Source: Notolepis coatsorum
Lineage: Eukaryota; Chordata; Actinopteri; Aulopiformes; Paralepididae
Assembly: GCA_963971535.1 (NCBI GenBank)
Contig: OZ020591.1
Span: forward strand, 15,450,123-15,514,122
DNA length: 64,000 bases
Direction: 5' to 3'
The position numbers and the translations under genes are program-made. The notes under the pieces are model-generated. The model searched no databases and had not been told where the DNA came from. It saw only the letters and a program-made list of their open reading frames with translations. Below are positions 35,869-47,131 of this stretch, in pieces. The number at the start of each line of letters is the position of its first letter. The first letter of the stretch is position 1.

Positions 35869-36299
35869 ATCATTTTTAAAAGTAATTAAAAAAGAAAAAT
35901 TATGATAAAGTTGTTTAATTGACGGGAGAAAGTTGCTAAAGTCTATGTATTGTGACGGGACCGGAAGAAGCCAAGTGAGCTTTGAGATCTCCGGCACCTT
36001 TATTAGACATGGAAACATATGGTCAAGCGTTGCACACCGCTTCTTGTCCCGACCGGGGCGGTACATTGGGAATTCCCTTTGCAGTTCAAAATGTAAATGT
36101 ACACTTGCGCTTTGGCTTCGTGAGCAGAATCAAATCTGTCCGCTTCCCCTGTTTGTGTGTGATGGACATTTTCATGAATTTAGAAAACCCCACCGGACGC
36201 CTTGGACAGGGTGTGAAAAGTGGACGTGTCCGGGCAAAAGAGGATGTTTTGGTTACCTGATTAGCAATTCTAGGTTAAACTGGTCCTGGTGGTTAATAT
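35869..36299. other. unassigned region
   Basis: An open frame of 138 codons (35933-36349, plus) starts without ATG context support and runs into the SINE poly-T. It has no motif I recognise and is probably chance. Confidence 0.3.
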
Positions 36300-36765
36300 T
36301 TCTTTTTTTTTTTTTTTTTTTTTATCTTTCTTCTCCTCCTTTTTCCTGATTTATTTATTTTTATTTTTTTCCCATCCCACCCTTCCTGGTTGTTGCGTAC
36401 TTTCCCCTACTGTTGGTCCGGGAGACCGGAGACTGTCACATGCTTTCCTCCGACGCATGTGCAGCCTGGGGCAGGCCAACCTGGCCGCGCAGGTTCTCAC
36501 CGGGGAGAGTGTAGCGTGTGGGAGGCCACACTATCTCTCCTCAGATCCAACCCTCGCTGAGCAGGCGCCCCGACCGAACTGTAGGGGTCGCTGTCCACAA
36601 CGCCCAGTACCCACCCTTCAGCTTCCCACCCCCTGATACAGCCAATTGTATCAGCGTGAGAGGACAGCCAAGCTGATAGCAACGCCGGGAGCTGGATTCG
36701 AACAGGCGAATCCTAGTGTCTCCCGGTGTTGGTGACGAACGTAATCTCCGTTTTAATATTTTGAT
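36300..36765 (-). mobile_element. tRNA-derived SINE, copy 3 (inverted)
   Basis: The tail is at the left (T-run 36302-36321). On the minus strand GGGGGTGGGAAGCTGAAGGG and GGCGTTGTGGACAGCG match the other copies, and the head has TGTTCGAATCCAGC. Confidence 0.8.
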
Positions 36766-37200
36766 CAAAAGTAATTTACTGTATTTCTATGGCATTTACA
36801 CTTAACGCAAATCTTTTTACAGTGTAGGCTGATGAATGAACAATAATCCACTTGATAAAGTAAAATTGGATAAACGAATAACCACGACTTGGGTCGAGTG
36901 AAAACAGACGACTGACTGACTGATTTTATTCAACAAAAACACGATGCCGGTGCAGACAACACTCAGCGTTTGCTTAGTCGGGACATTTGCACGAGGTGCG
37001 CTTGATTTCCATCACAGGCCAGTTGAATTGCTCCTGGGTGAGGCAGCGGGCCCGATGAAAATGCCAGGCGGGCCGGCATAAGGATACTAGTAAAACATTT
37101 TAAAATATTAAATAGCAAATAGAATCAATTGTTGTTTTTCTGGTCAATTTATAGTTTCGATGAATCGATAACAAAATAATGATTAGTTGTGCAGCCCTAG
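36766..37200. mobile_element. hAT-type right end and unassigned sequence
   Basis: ATCGATAACAAAATAATGAT then GTGCAGCCCTAG near 37199 is a typical fish hAT terminus (CTAGGGCTGCAC inverted). The left partner is not visible. 37201-37630 holds nothing I recognise. Confidence 0.4.
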
Positions 37201-37636
37201 TGTTGGTGCCGTGTACAGGAGTTCAGTCGTAGGTGAAGAGGTATTCAGTACATGGGTCTGTCTGGGTCTGTAGTAAGAAACATGAGCATCACGTTCTGTT
37301 CAACGTTGCTTCCAAATAAAAAGAGAAAATGCCTTTCATTTGTATTTAGTTTAAACTCAGGATTATTCAAAAGTAGTCATGGATTATGTGGTTATTTTGT
37401 AGACCAATGTTTCATCCAATTTACAGAAAACATACTATATCGTGATATATATTGTTACAGACACCGGTATATGAAACTTCCCATAGTGTGATGTAATATT
37501 TTATCCATAAGGTGACACTTAAATCTGTCATAACCTGAGACTAAAGGGTAAACTGACCTTAACCATAGCCACGATAACCACTTCTGCTCCAGAAACTGTT
37601 GACTAACTGGTGCTTGAAACAAAGTGGTTTAAGTAT

Positions 37637-38040
37637 ATAACTGTAGATTACTCTGGACTACACTGTACATATCATTATAAACCTCTTAGAATAGAAACTA
37701 AAGCTGAATAAAATAACCAATTATCTTTCTCTCCTTCCTCTGACACTCTTCTCCATATAACTGTAGATTACTCTGGACTACACTGTTCTTAAACTATAAA
37801 ACCAAGATACATATCATTATAAACCTCTTAGAATAGAAACTAAAGCTGAATAAAATAACCAATTATCTTTCTCTCCTTCCTCTGACACTCTTCTCCATAT
37901 AACTGTAGATTACTCTGGACTACACTGTTCTTAAACTATAAAACCAAGATACATATCATTATAAACCTCTTAGAATAGAAACTAAAGCTGAATAAAATAA
38001 CCAATTATCTTTCTCTCCTTCCTCTGACACTCTTCTCCAT
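37637..38040 (+). repeat. triplicated intron end upstream of the zinc-finger exon
   Basis: ATAACTGTAGATTACTCTGG begins three units (about 37638, 37758 and 37900), spaced 120 and 142 bp. Each unit contains the pyrimidine tract ending CTGACACTCTTCTCCAT. The last copy runs into the true acceptor at 38056. The first unit lacks a 22-bp stretch present in the others. Confidence 0.9.
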
Positions 38041-38056
38041 CACTATCTCCATCCAG

Positions 38057-39699
<1,643 letters not shown>

Positions 39700-41038
39700 A
39701 TGTCAAACTTACTACTTTTGCATTTTGCCAGAGCCCTCACCACTTGAGGTAGCATGAGGCGGTGTCTGCAACCCACAGAAGGTGCTCAGGTAGTGCAGCT
39801 CATCCAGGATGGCACATCAATGCGCGCTGTGGCAAGAAGGTTTGCTGTGTCTCCCAGCACAGTGTCAAGAGCATGGAGGAGATACCAGGAGACAGGCCAG
39901 TACACCAGGAGACGTGGAGGGGGCCGTAGGAGGACAACAACCCAGCAGCAGGACCGCTATCTGGTCCTTTGTGCAAGGAGGAACAGGAGGAGCACTGCCA
40001 GAGCCCTACAAAACCACCTCCAGCAGGCCACCAATGTGCATGTTTCTGCTCAAACTGTGAGAAGCGGACTCCATGAGGTTGGTAGGAGGGCCCGACGGCC
40101 ACAAGTGGGGCCTGTGCTCACAGCCCAACACCGTGCAGCCAGATTGGCATTTGCCAGAGAACACCAGGATTGGCAGATTCGCCATTGGCATCCTGTGCGC
40201 TTCACTGATGAGAGCAGGTTCACACTGAGCACATGTGACAGACGTGACAGTCTGGAGACGCCGTGGAGAACGTAATGCTGCCTGCAACATCCTCCAGCAT
40301 GACCGGTTTGGCGGTGGGTCAGTGATGGTCTGGGGAGGCATATCCCTGGAGGGCCGCACAGACCTCCATGTGCTAGCCAGAGGTACCATGACTGCCATTA
40401 GGTACCGGGATGAGATCCTCAGACCCATTGTCAGGCCATATGCTGGTGCAGTGGGCCCTGGGTTCCTTCTCATGCTTGACAACGCTCGGCCTCATGTGGC
40501 TGGAGTGTGTCAGCAGTTCCTGCATGACGAAGGCATTGATGCTATGGACTGGCCTGCCCGTTCCCCAGACCTGAATCCAATCCAGCACCTCTGGGACATC
40601 ATGTCTCGCTCCATCCACTGACGCCATGTCGCACCACAGACTGTCCAGGAGTTGACTGATGCCCTGATCCAGGTCTGGGAGGAGATCCCTCAGGAGAACA
40701 TCCGTCGTCTCATCAGGAGCATGCCCAGACGTTGTAGGGAGTGCATACAGGCACGTGGAGGCCACACACTACTGAGCCTCATTTAGAATTGTCTTGAGGA
40801 ATTTCCACAGAAGTTGGATCAGCCTGTGATCTAATTTTTCCACTTTTTTTTAAGAGTATGATTCTGAATCCAGACCTCCATGGGTTAATGATTTTGATTT
40901 CCATTGATCATTCTTATGTTATTTTGTTCTCAACGCATTCCACTATGTAATGAATAAAGATTTTCAACTAGAATATTTCATTCATCGAGATCTAGGATGT
41001 GTTGTTTAAGTGTTCCTTTTATTTTTTTGAGCAGTGTA
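39700..41038 (+). mobile_element. Tc1/mariner element, left end missing
   Basis: The right terminus TTTTTTTGAGCAGTGTA ends at a TA (41037-41038), preceded by GTGTTGTTTAAGTGTTCC, as in fish Tc1 elements. The left terminal repeat is absent; sequence joins directly after the zinc-finger stop. Confidence 0.85.
39754..40786 (+). pseudogene. Tc1 transposase pseudogene
   Basis: The N-terminal paired-type DNA-binding part ([19 protein letters not shown]) and GRRRTTT hook are intact. The first catalytic Asp is in RFTDESRF. A frame change near 40235-40275 separates this from the part with VMVWGGIS and the second Asp in MLDNARPH. The third acidic residue is lost: the DD34E family usually has NPIEHLW, and here it is NPIQHLW. 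A TGA at 40619-40621 stands where an Arg codon would be (SIH stop RHVAPQ), and the frame then runs on to a TAG at 40784-40786. The protein cannot be active. Confidence 0.9.
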
Positions 41039-41440
41039 TATGATACCCACCACTGTGTCCTTTATGATATATATGATACCCACCACTGTGTCCTTTATGA
41101 TATATATGATACCCACCACTGTGTCATTTATGATATGATACCCACCACTGTGTCCTTTGATATATATGATACCCTCCTTTATGATATATATGATACCCAC
41201 CACAGTGTCCTTTATGATATATATGATACTCATCACAGTGTCCTTTATGATATATATGATACTCATCACTGTGTCCTTTATGATATATATGATACTCATC
41301 ACTGTGTCCTTTATGATATATATGATACCCATCACTGTGTCCTTTATGATATATGATACCCACCACTGTGTCTTTTATGATATATATGATACCCACCACT
41401 GTCCTTTATGATATATATGATACCCACCACTGTGATCCTT
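41036..41440. repeat. 33-bp minisatellite, about 12 copies
   Basis: The unit is made of GATATATATGATACCCACCA and CTGTGTCCTTTAT with small length variants. Because 33 is a multiple of three, both strands stay open (YDIYDTHHCVL on plus, IKDTVVGIIYI on minus). This is an arithmetic effect, not a gene. It starts exactly at the Tc1 end. Confidence 0.95.
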
Positions 41441-41460
41441 TCCTTCATTTTATCTTCTAG

Positions 41461-42450
41461 TCCAGGGGTTCTCAACCTTTCTGTTGCCAAGGCACCCCTG
41501 TGTTCAATAAAATATTCCAGGGCACCCCTACATACGATAAAGACTTTTCCGGTCCTGTCTTTTTTGCTACAATGATGACAAAAGTGCTTGCTTTCAAAAT
41601 AATGTTTATTTAAGAAACCGGGAAACACATTTGTGTGTATGTGCAGGCTATATAATGCATTATTAACAGGTGTTTCAGGTCTAAATGGCTTAGTACTGTT
41701 GACATTACACTGGTTGTAGTAGTAAATCAAATAGCATATTTATTTAAATAAAATTACAGAAAATTATCACTAAAGTGCTATCTGTTGCAGCTGCACACTT
41801 CCATAAAAATAGCATATTTGGATAAGTGTGACCATTTCTCAAACTGAAAATCGTGTATTTTTTTTTAAATACAGAAAAGGATCACCAAGTTACCATTTCT
41901 CAAAAAATATAAATAAATACAGAAAATAAGCACTTGTTCACTCAGTGGACATTTCTAGCTCAATGCGAGGTCTGCTGCTGCTGGCTAATAATACCGTCAA
42001 TACGTGGGGAGATCTTTGACAAGGCAACACGCATGTCATCCTCAAGGCTCAACTTGGCCCTATATTTTGTTTTCAGAGCCGTCATGGATGATAAGCCAGC
42101 TTCACACATATGTGGTGCTGAATGGTAACACCTTAACTGCTGCATCATGAGATACTTGGTACTCAGCACCACACTCTGAAACTAGCTCTCCAGGTGGTAT
42201 CAGATGAGATTTCAATGAGTTCTTCCAAGAGTTTGGATGGAGATGTGTCAGGAAGCTTTGTCTCAATGTTGTCTGTAAAGGTTTTTTTATCCAGAGTAAC
42301 TTGGTGATCCTTTTCTGTGTTTTATTAAATAATGATTTTCAGATTTTGAGAAATGGTCAAACTTATCCAAATATGGTATTTTCATGTAAAACAGTGCAGC
42401 TGCAACAGATGGCACTTTAGTGATAATTTTCTGTAATCCAAAAAGAATAA
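41461..42450 (-). mobile_element. degraded hAT/Charlie-like element
   Basis: CCAGGGGTTCTCAACCTT at 41463 is a hAT-like left end. Inside, a transposase C-terminus is readable on the minus strand. Inverted arms at 41745-41900 and 42292-42440 surround it. The right terminus was not found. Confidence 0.5.
41960..42172 (-). pseudogene. hAT transposase C-terminus (ZBED5-like)
   Basis: Minus strand reads CEAGLSSMTALKTKYRAKL, then EDDMRVALSKISPRID, then a polar end and a stop. This is the conserved end of the ZBED5/Charlie type of hAT proteins, containing the dimerisation helix. Upstream coding is gone. Confidence 0.65.
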
Positions 42451-42800
42451 AAATAAAAAAAAACTTAGGGTGTGCTCATGTATGCATTCCCCCATATCTC
42501 CACACAGTAACTCAAATATGGTAAGACAGTATATGTAGGTATTTCTCTTGCCATCAAAGTTGTTGGAGAGCGAGCAAGAGCCCATGTATTGTATTTATTA
42601 TTTGTATGTCTTTTAGTCTACTTTTATTCTGATTTAATTACTGGACTGTCATTATTGTTATTATTATTTCTGTTATTGTCCTGTGATTTATCGTTGATTA
42701 TTACTGTTACTATATTGTTTGTCTTGTTTCATGTAAAAAAAGGGAAAATAAAAAACATGTGTTCAAAAAAAAAGTTGATATTTGCTACAGTAGAAAAATA
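42451..42800. other. no gene recognised
   Basis: AT-rich with T/A runs. It ends in a TTTCATGTAAAAAAAGGG-type tail that could be an old retroposon end. Confidence 0.3.
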
Positions 42801-42804
42801 GATC

Positions 42805-43005
42805 ATTAGCGTCGTTGGCTCAGTGGTCTGCTGTTGTGGCCCCCTGTCCTGTGCTCCGGGTTCCTCTGATTGGCCACTAAGCCCACTGCCGCGCTGTGAA
42901 GCGGAAGGCGGTGGTTTCTCCCCGAGCCAGCAGCAGTGGTTTCTCTCCGAGGCGGCTCGTTCTTATTAATCCCCCATTGTTCAGGTCGACATGGTCGCGA
43001 ACTTC
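42805..43005 (+). repeat. CpG-rich repeat with tRNA A-box-like start, left arm
   Basis: GTTGGCTCAGTGGTCTG matches a pol III A box; the B box is damaged (GGGTTCCTCTG). The rest (GGCCACTAAGCCCACTGCCG, then GAGGCGGCTCGTTC) recurs inverted at 44000-44190. Confidence 0.55.
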
Positions 43006-43009
43006 TAAG

Positions 43010-43879
43010 ATATACATTAACTTGGATTTCAGTGATATTCAGCGGTTATGTCAGTGTTCTTAAAAGCTTGTAGTTGTGCATGTCATAAAAAAACAAACTC
43101 GCATCATTTGGGTATTTCTGAATGTTTTGGCATGAGTCTATATAGGATGCATTTTTGTGTAATTGTTTGATCATAATACAGGACTAAGGAACATGGTATT
43201 TTTTTATTTCAAATTATATATATAGGACTATGTATAAAGAAACCATTTCTTCTTTCAGAAAGGCTGATATAAAGCTAATGTTTTGTGTAATTGTTATACT
43301 CATTGAGGACCATTACATTTGTAGTATTAATCATAGAATCATATCATATCAGTACCTTCAATAAAGAGTAGATCTGACTACTTTACTGAATTAACAATTA
43401 CTGTGAATATCTCCAAACCACGCTCACAAACATTGAGTAACAATACCTTGGATGATGTAACTGATATGGATATTAGACGCGCTACTGGAGAAAAAGACGC
43501 TGGTACCCTTGACAGTTAAAAAAAAGGAAATCACTTTATTCATTCCAGATGTAGCTTATTTTTCCAATCATATTGTACTGAACAAAGATTAGCAACACAT
43601 TTTCTTGCGGTGAATTCCTGCCTGAACATTCAAGACATGCTGTATTGCGTGGGGCTTTTAGAGGAAGATCCGTAGGACATCACAACGTCGATTCCTGAAC
43701 GCAACCTCTTTGATATAGCTAGAGGAGAGATTACACCCATGCAGCCTCGAGTGTCGTGTGCAGTGTAAACAAACATTGTTTATGAGAACACATCCAAAGG
43801 GAACACAGTTTCTTGAGTCTGGCGTTGTTGTACTTTATCTATTTAGTGTTACTTTTGGGAGTAGTGGGGGAGAAATTAA
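43010..43879. other. no gene recognised
   Basis: AT-rich single-copy-looking sequence between the two inverted arms; no open frame or terminus seen. Confidence 0.4.
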
Positions 43880-43998
43880 TTAATGAATGAATGAAAACTT
43901 TATTTAACAGATTGCAGAATGGGTACAATACAGTACGGCGCAATACACACAAGTGTTAAGGGGATGCAGACCAGAGAAAGACGTTTGTCTTGTTTACA
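43880..43998 (-). mobile_element. LINE 3' end fragment
   Basis: GAATGAAAACTTTATTTAAC, then AGAATGGGTACAATACAGTA and GACGTTTGTCTTGTTTACAT, the same family as 15447. Confidence 0.8.
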
Positions 43999-43999
43999 T

Positions 44000-44190
44000 A
44001 TGGGGGATTAATAAGAACGAGCCGCCTCGGAAGAAGACGGCCGCTGCTGCTGAAACCACCGCCTCGTGTCGCCCTGCTCCCGCTGGCTCTTCCGCTTCAC
44101 AGCGCGGCAGTGGGCGATAAGGGGGGCGTGCTAGCGCGCGGTCACGTGGGCTTAGTGGCCAATCAGAGGAACCCGGAAACCAAACTGCAT
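44000..44190 (-). repeat. CpG-rich repeat, right (inverted) arm
   Basis: It is the reverse complement of 42840-42995 (ATGGGGGATTAATAAGAACG, then CGCTTCACAGCGCGGCAGTG, then GTGGCCAATCAGAGGAAC), with an extra insert around GCGCGCGGTCACGTGGGC. It contains a CCAAT box and an E-box-like CACGTG. Confidence 0.7.
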
Positions 44191-44344
44191 TGTATTTGGC
44201 ATAGACGCGTCCTGTGCACTTCAGCCCCAGCCTCTTATGTTATCTGGAGTGATGGAGGTTACGGCTCTTTGAAGGGAGCAGGATATTTTGGCTCAGTCTC
44301 TTTCCAAGAAGCTAGAATAACGGGTCATCGTTCTTTCTTTAGGG

Positions 44345-44700
44345 GTTGATTGATTGATTTAAAACTTTATTAACGGATTGCAGAATGGGTACAATACAGT
44401 ACAGCTCAATACTAACAACTGCCAAGAGGATGAAGACCAGAAAAATACTTTTTCGTCTTGTTTACATAAGGCTCCTCCATTTTCAATTCATCAAGACATT
44501 TATGACATACAAATATACGGTACTGTGTAAGAAAAAGAGATCATAAAAGCAAATATACATCCGAAGGGGAAGAAACTACAGTGGGGGGGGGGGATTTTGA
44601 CATTTACCGGGGCCAGTTTCTAATTGCAGCCACCCGTAGGTGGGCAGGGGTAAGGTGGGTTTTAGGAGTAAGGCCAAGCAGTAGGGTAGGTGTGGAAGTA
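44345..44700 (-). mobile_element. LINE 3' end fragment
   Basis: Starts with repeated TTGA then AAAACTTTATTAACGGATTG; continues like 15447-16080 including CCGGGGCCAGTTTCTAATTG and a G-run at 44582-44592. Confidence 0.75.
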
Positions 44701-44885
44701 ACGTTATCATCAGGCTGACTGATGGTGATTTGTGCGTCGCCCTCCCGGCCACAGGAGATTTTATAAAAAAAGACAAAATAATGGGCGGCTGGGTGGCGCA
44801 GCGGACTAGGCGCTCGTCACCAACGCAAGATACACTGGTATCGAATCCGGCTGTCAGCGTTGCCTCTGGCTTGGCCGGACGTCAT

Positions 44886-45625
44886 TGTTACATCCCAATG
44901 TATATATTCCCCAGTGTGTGTCTCCATGTGTGTGTGTTCTCCATTTTTGTTTCCTCCCTCCAGCCATTGTTCCCTCCACCATTGGTCCCTGCCAGGCCTG
45001 CCCTTCCATTATAGCAACACAGCACCGATTGGTGGATGGTTTTCCAGACTCCAACACTCAATCAACACCACCCAATCATGGATCACCCCACACCTGTTAA
45101 AACATGGCTTCTCACTTCAGTCACTCTCTCTCTCTGGCATGAGGCTAGGCCTAGTGTGATTTTGTAACCTGTAACTTTGACAATATTGCATTTCGTTTAT
45201 TGGCCTTTGGTGCTTAGTGGAAATTGCCTTGTGTGTGTATGGCCACAGAGAGAGCATTGTTAGTTATAGTTTGTTTTTGTATATATTCTGCCTTTGTTTT
45301 ATGTATCATTAATGTGTTTTTCTCTCTTTCTCAGGAAGCACAGATGGGGTGAGCTGCCATTTCCTTTGGATATTGTTTTCTCCTGTTTTGGTTAGGTAAG
45401 AGTAGTTTAGGTAATGTAATTTCTTTTACCATAGATTAGATTGGGTTTATTTGGAGTATAGTGGTGTTTGTTTGTTGTTTTGGCCTGGGCTCACCCTTGA
45501 GCTACATGTGCTTCCTTTGCATCTTTCAATAAATATCATTGTTGTTTACAAACGTGGTCCATCTTTTCTGTCAACCAACTGTTATGTTACAGCCCTTTAC
45601 CCTTAGACTCACAGGGGTCATAACA
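44886..45625 (+). repeat. 5' LTR, 740 bp
   Basis: Begins TGTTACATCCC and ends TCATAACA. AATAAA lies near 45527-45532 (poly(A) signal), and TGTATATATTC near 45277 may serve as a TATA box. Confidence 0.95.
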
Positions 45626-45629
45626 TAAA

Positions 45630-45647
45630 TGGGGGCTCTGCCTGGAT
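45630..45647 (+). promoter_or_regulatory. primer-binding site, tRNA-Pro-like
   Basis: TGGGGGCTCTGCCTGGAT lies four bases after the 5' LTR. Its first nine bases match the well-known tRNA-Pro primer-binding site of vertebrate retroelements; the remainder diverges. Confidence 0.65.
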
Positions 45648-45761
45648 TTTGTAACCCGTGTTCAATTGTTGGTTGATGGATTTGGTGAACTGTGTTTGTT
45701 TACACTTGTATAGTTATTAATTAATTTGTGTGTAAAAATGGCATTTGTGTAAAAAAAAATA

Positions 45762-47126
45762 ATGGCAGTTAGTACTTTTGATCTGGGGAAATTCTTGAGC
45801 AATCCTACTTGGGAAGCGCTGGATAGCTGCCGCAAGGCAGACTTAGTGGAGATTGCCACACATTTTAAACTCTCGGTTCAACAAAAGCATCTTAAGCAGG
45901 ATATCAGGTGTCTTGTGGTAGATAAGCTGTTGGAGCAGGGGACGCTTGTTTTATCTGTGGTCTCTGATGAACATGCAAGTCCTCCTGGTGAACCTACGGA
46001 AGCACAGCCTTCTGAGGAGCAAGCCCATGGTGCTGAAAAGGCAGGTGTGAGAGTCACATTGCCACATTTTCACTTGGCCTCTCCTGTGTCATCTGGGTCT
46101 CGAGAAGGGGCCCAGGTCAAGGTTATAATAGCCTGTCTCCAGATGGAGGCTCAGGAGAAGGCACAAGCACGTGAGGCGGAGTATCGGCTTCGTAAAATGG
46201 AGCTTGAGGCGGAAAATGAAAGGGCTGTTAACATCCGTAGGTTGGAGCTTGAGGTGGAAAAAGAGCTCAGACTGCGGGAGTTGGAGCTGGGAGACCAAAG
46301 GAGTGGATCCAACTCTGCTACACCAACTCCTCCACAAGGCCCGGGTATGTCCTCCTCCACAGCTTATTCATCACACACTTTTGATATAAGTAAACACATT
46401 GCTTTGGTGCCTCCGTTCCGAGAGACAGAAGTTGATACTTATTTTAATGTGTTTGAGCGTATTGCTGCTTCATTGCGCGGGCCAAGAGAGGTCTGGCCTT
46501 TGTTGCTTCAATGCAAATTGACTGGTAAAGCCCAAGAGGTTTGTTCAACACTTTCCCTAGAAGATAGTCTATTGTATGATACTGTGAAGGCTGCCATCCT
46601 TCGTGCATATGAGCTTGTGCCCGAAGCTTATAGGCAGAGGTTTCGCAGTCACAAGAGAGCTGTCAACCAGACCTTTGTAGAGTTTGCTAGAGAGAAGGGA
46701 ACTCTCTTTGATAAATGGTGTGCAGCAAGCAAGGCCTCAGATCTTAACTCTCTCAGAGAACTCATTCTATTAGAAGAGTTTAAGAATCGTTTGCCAGAGC
46801 GTATTGTCGTTTACCTGAGTGAGCAGAAAGTGTCCACTCTGCAGCAAGCTGCTGTATTAGCTGATGAGTTTGCGCTAACCCATAAAACTGTGTTTGTAGA
46901 TAGGCGTGACTCGTTTCTCCCCCATGATTTCTCTCAGAAACATTCTGTCCCCAACCATTCAGAATTCACACACCCCCGACCAAAAATGTCACCTCCACGC
47001 TCAAAAGAGGAGCGGACATGTTACTACTGTCATAAATCTGGTCATGTTATTTCTGACTGTTTAACATTGAAACGTAAGCAGCAACGTCCTCTCAGAACTT
47101 TAGGCAACCCAAAGGGGTTGGTCTGA
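45762..47126 (+). CDS. gag: Gag of the Gmr1-like element, SCAN-like capsid part
   Basis: 454 residues from ATG 45762, 136 bases after the LTR. Visible parts: a short N-terminal helical region; a highly charged coiled coil (about residues 125-180, rich in RKMELEAE-type heptads); a capsid region from about residue 205; a segment at about 290-373 with LRELILLEEFKNRLPERI and STLQQAAVLADEF that closely resembles the SCAN domain; and a CCHC zinc knuckle CYYCHKSGHVISDC (47019-47060). Gag assembles the cytoplasmic particle and binds element RNA. It is known that the vertebrate SCAN domain derives from Gmr1-type capsid sequence, which fits. The frame ends at TGA 47124-47126, 5 bases before the pol ATG. 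Confidence 0.9.
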   Translation: MAVSTFDLGKFLSNPTWEALDSCRKADLVEIATHFKLSVQQKHLKQDIRCLVVDKLLEQGTLVLSVVSDEHASPPGEPTEAQPSEEQAHGAEKAGVRVTLPHFHLASPVSSGSREGAQVKVIIACLQMEAQEKAQAREAEYRLRKMELEAENERAVNIRRLELEVEKELRLRELELGDQRSGSNSATPTPPQGPGMSSSTAYSSHTFDISKHIALVPPFRETEVDTYFNVFERIAASLRGPREVWPLLLQCKLTGKAQEVCSTLSLEDSLLYDTVKAAILRAYELVPEAYRQRFRSHKRAVNQTFVEFAREKGTLFDKWCAASKASDLNSLRELILLEEFKNRLPERIVVYLSEQKVSTLQQAAVLADEFALTHKTVFVDRRDSFLPHDFSQKHSVPNHSEFTHPRPKMSPPRSKEERTCYYCHKSGHVISDCLTLKRKQQRPLRTLGNPKGLV

Positions 47127-47131
47127 TTAAA

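Noticed and set aside
35933..36349. 138-codon plus-strand frame
   Set aside because: Runs into the poly-T of an inverted SINE and has no motif; likely chance.
34052..36830. CACTGTAAAAA and TTTTTACAGTG as ends of one CACTA-like element
   Set aside because: Only 11 bp match, no duplication found, and such motifs are common in fish DNA.
41036..41440. Two-strand repeat protein (YDIYDTHHCVL)
   Set aside because: Unit length of 33 keeps frames open on both strands; no start context or flanking gene.
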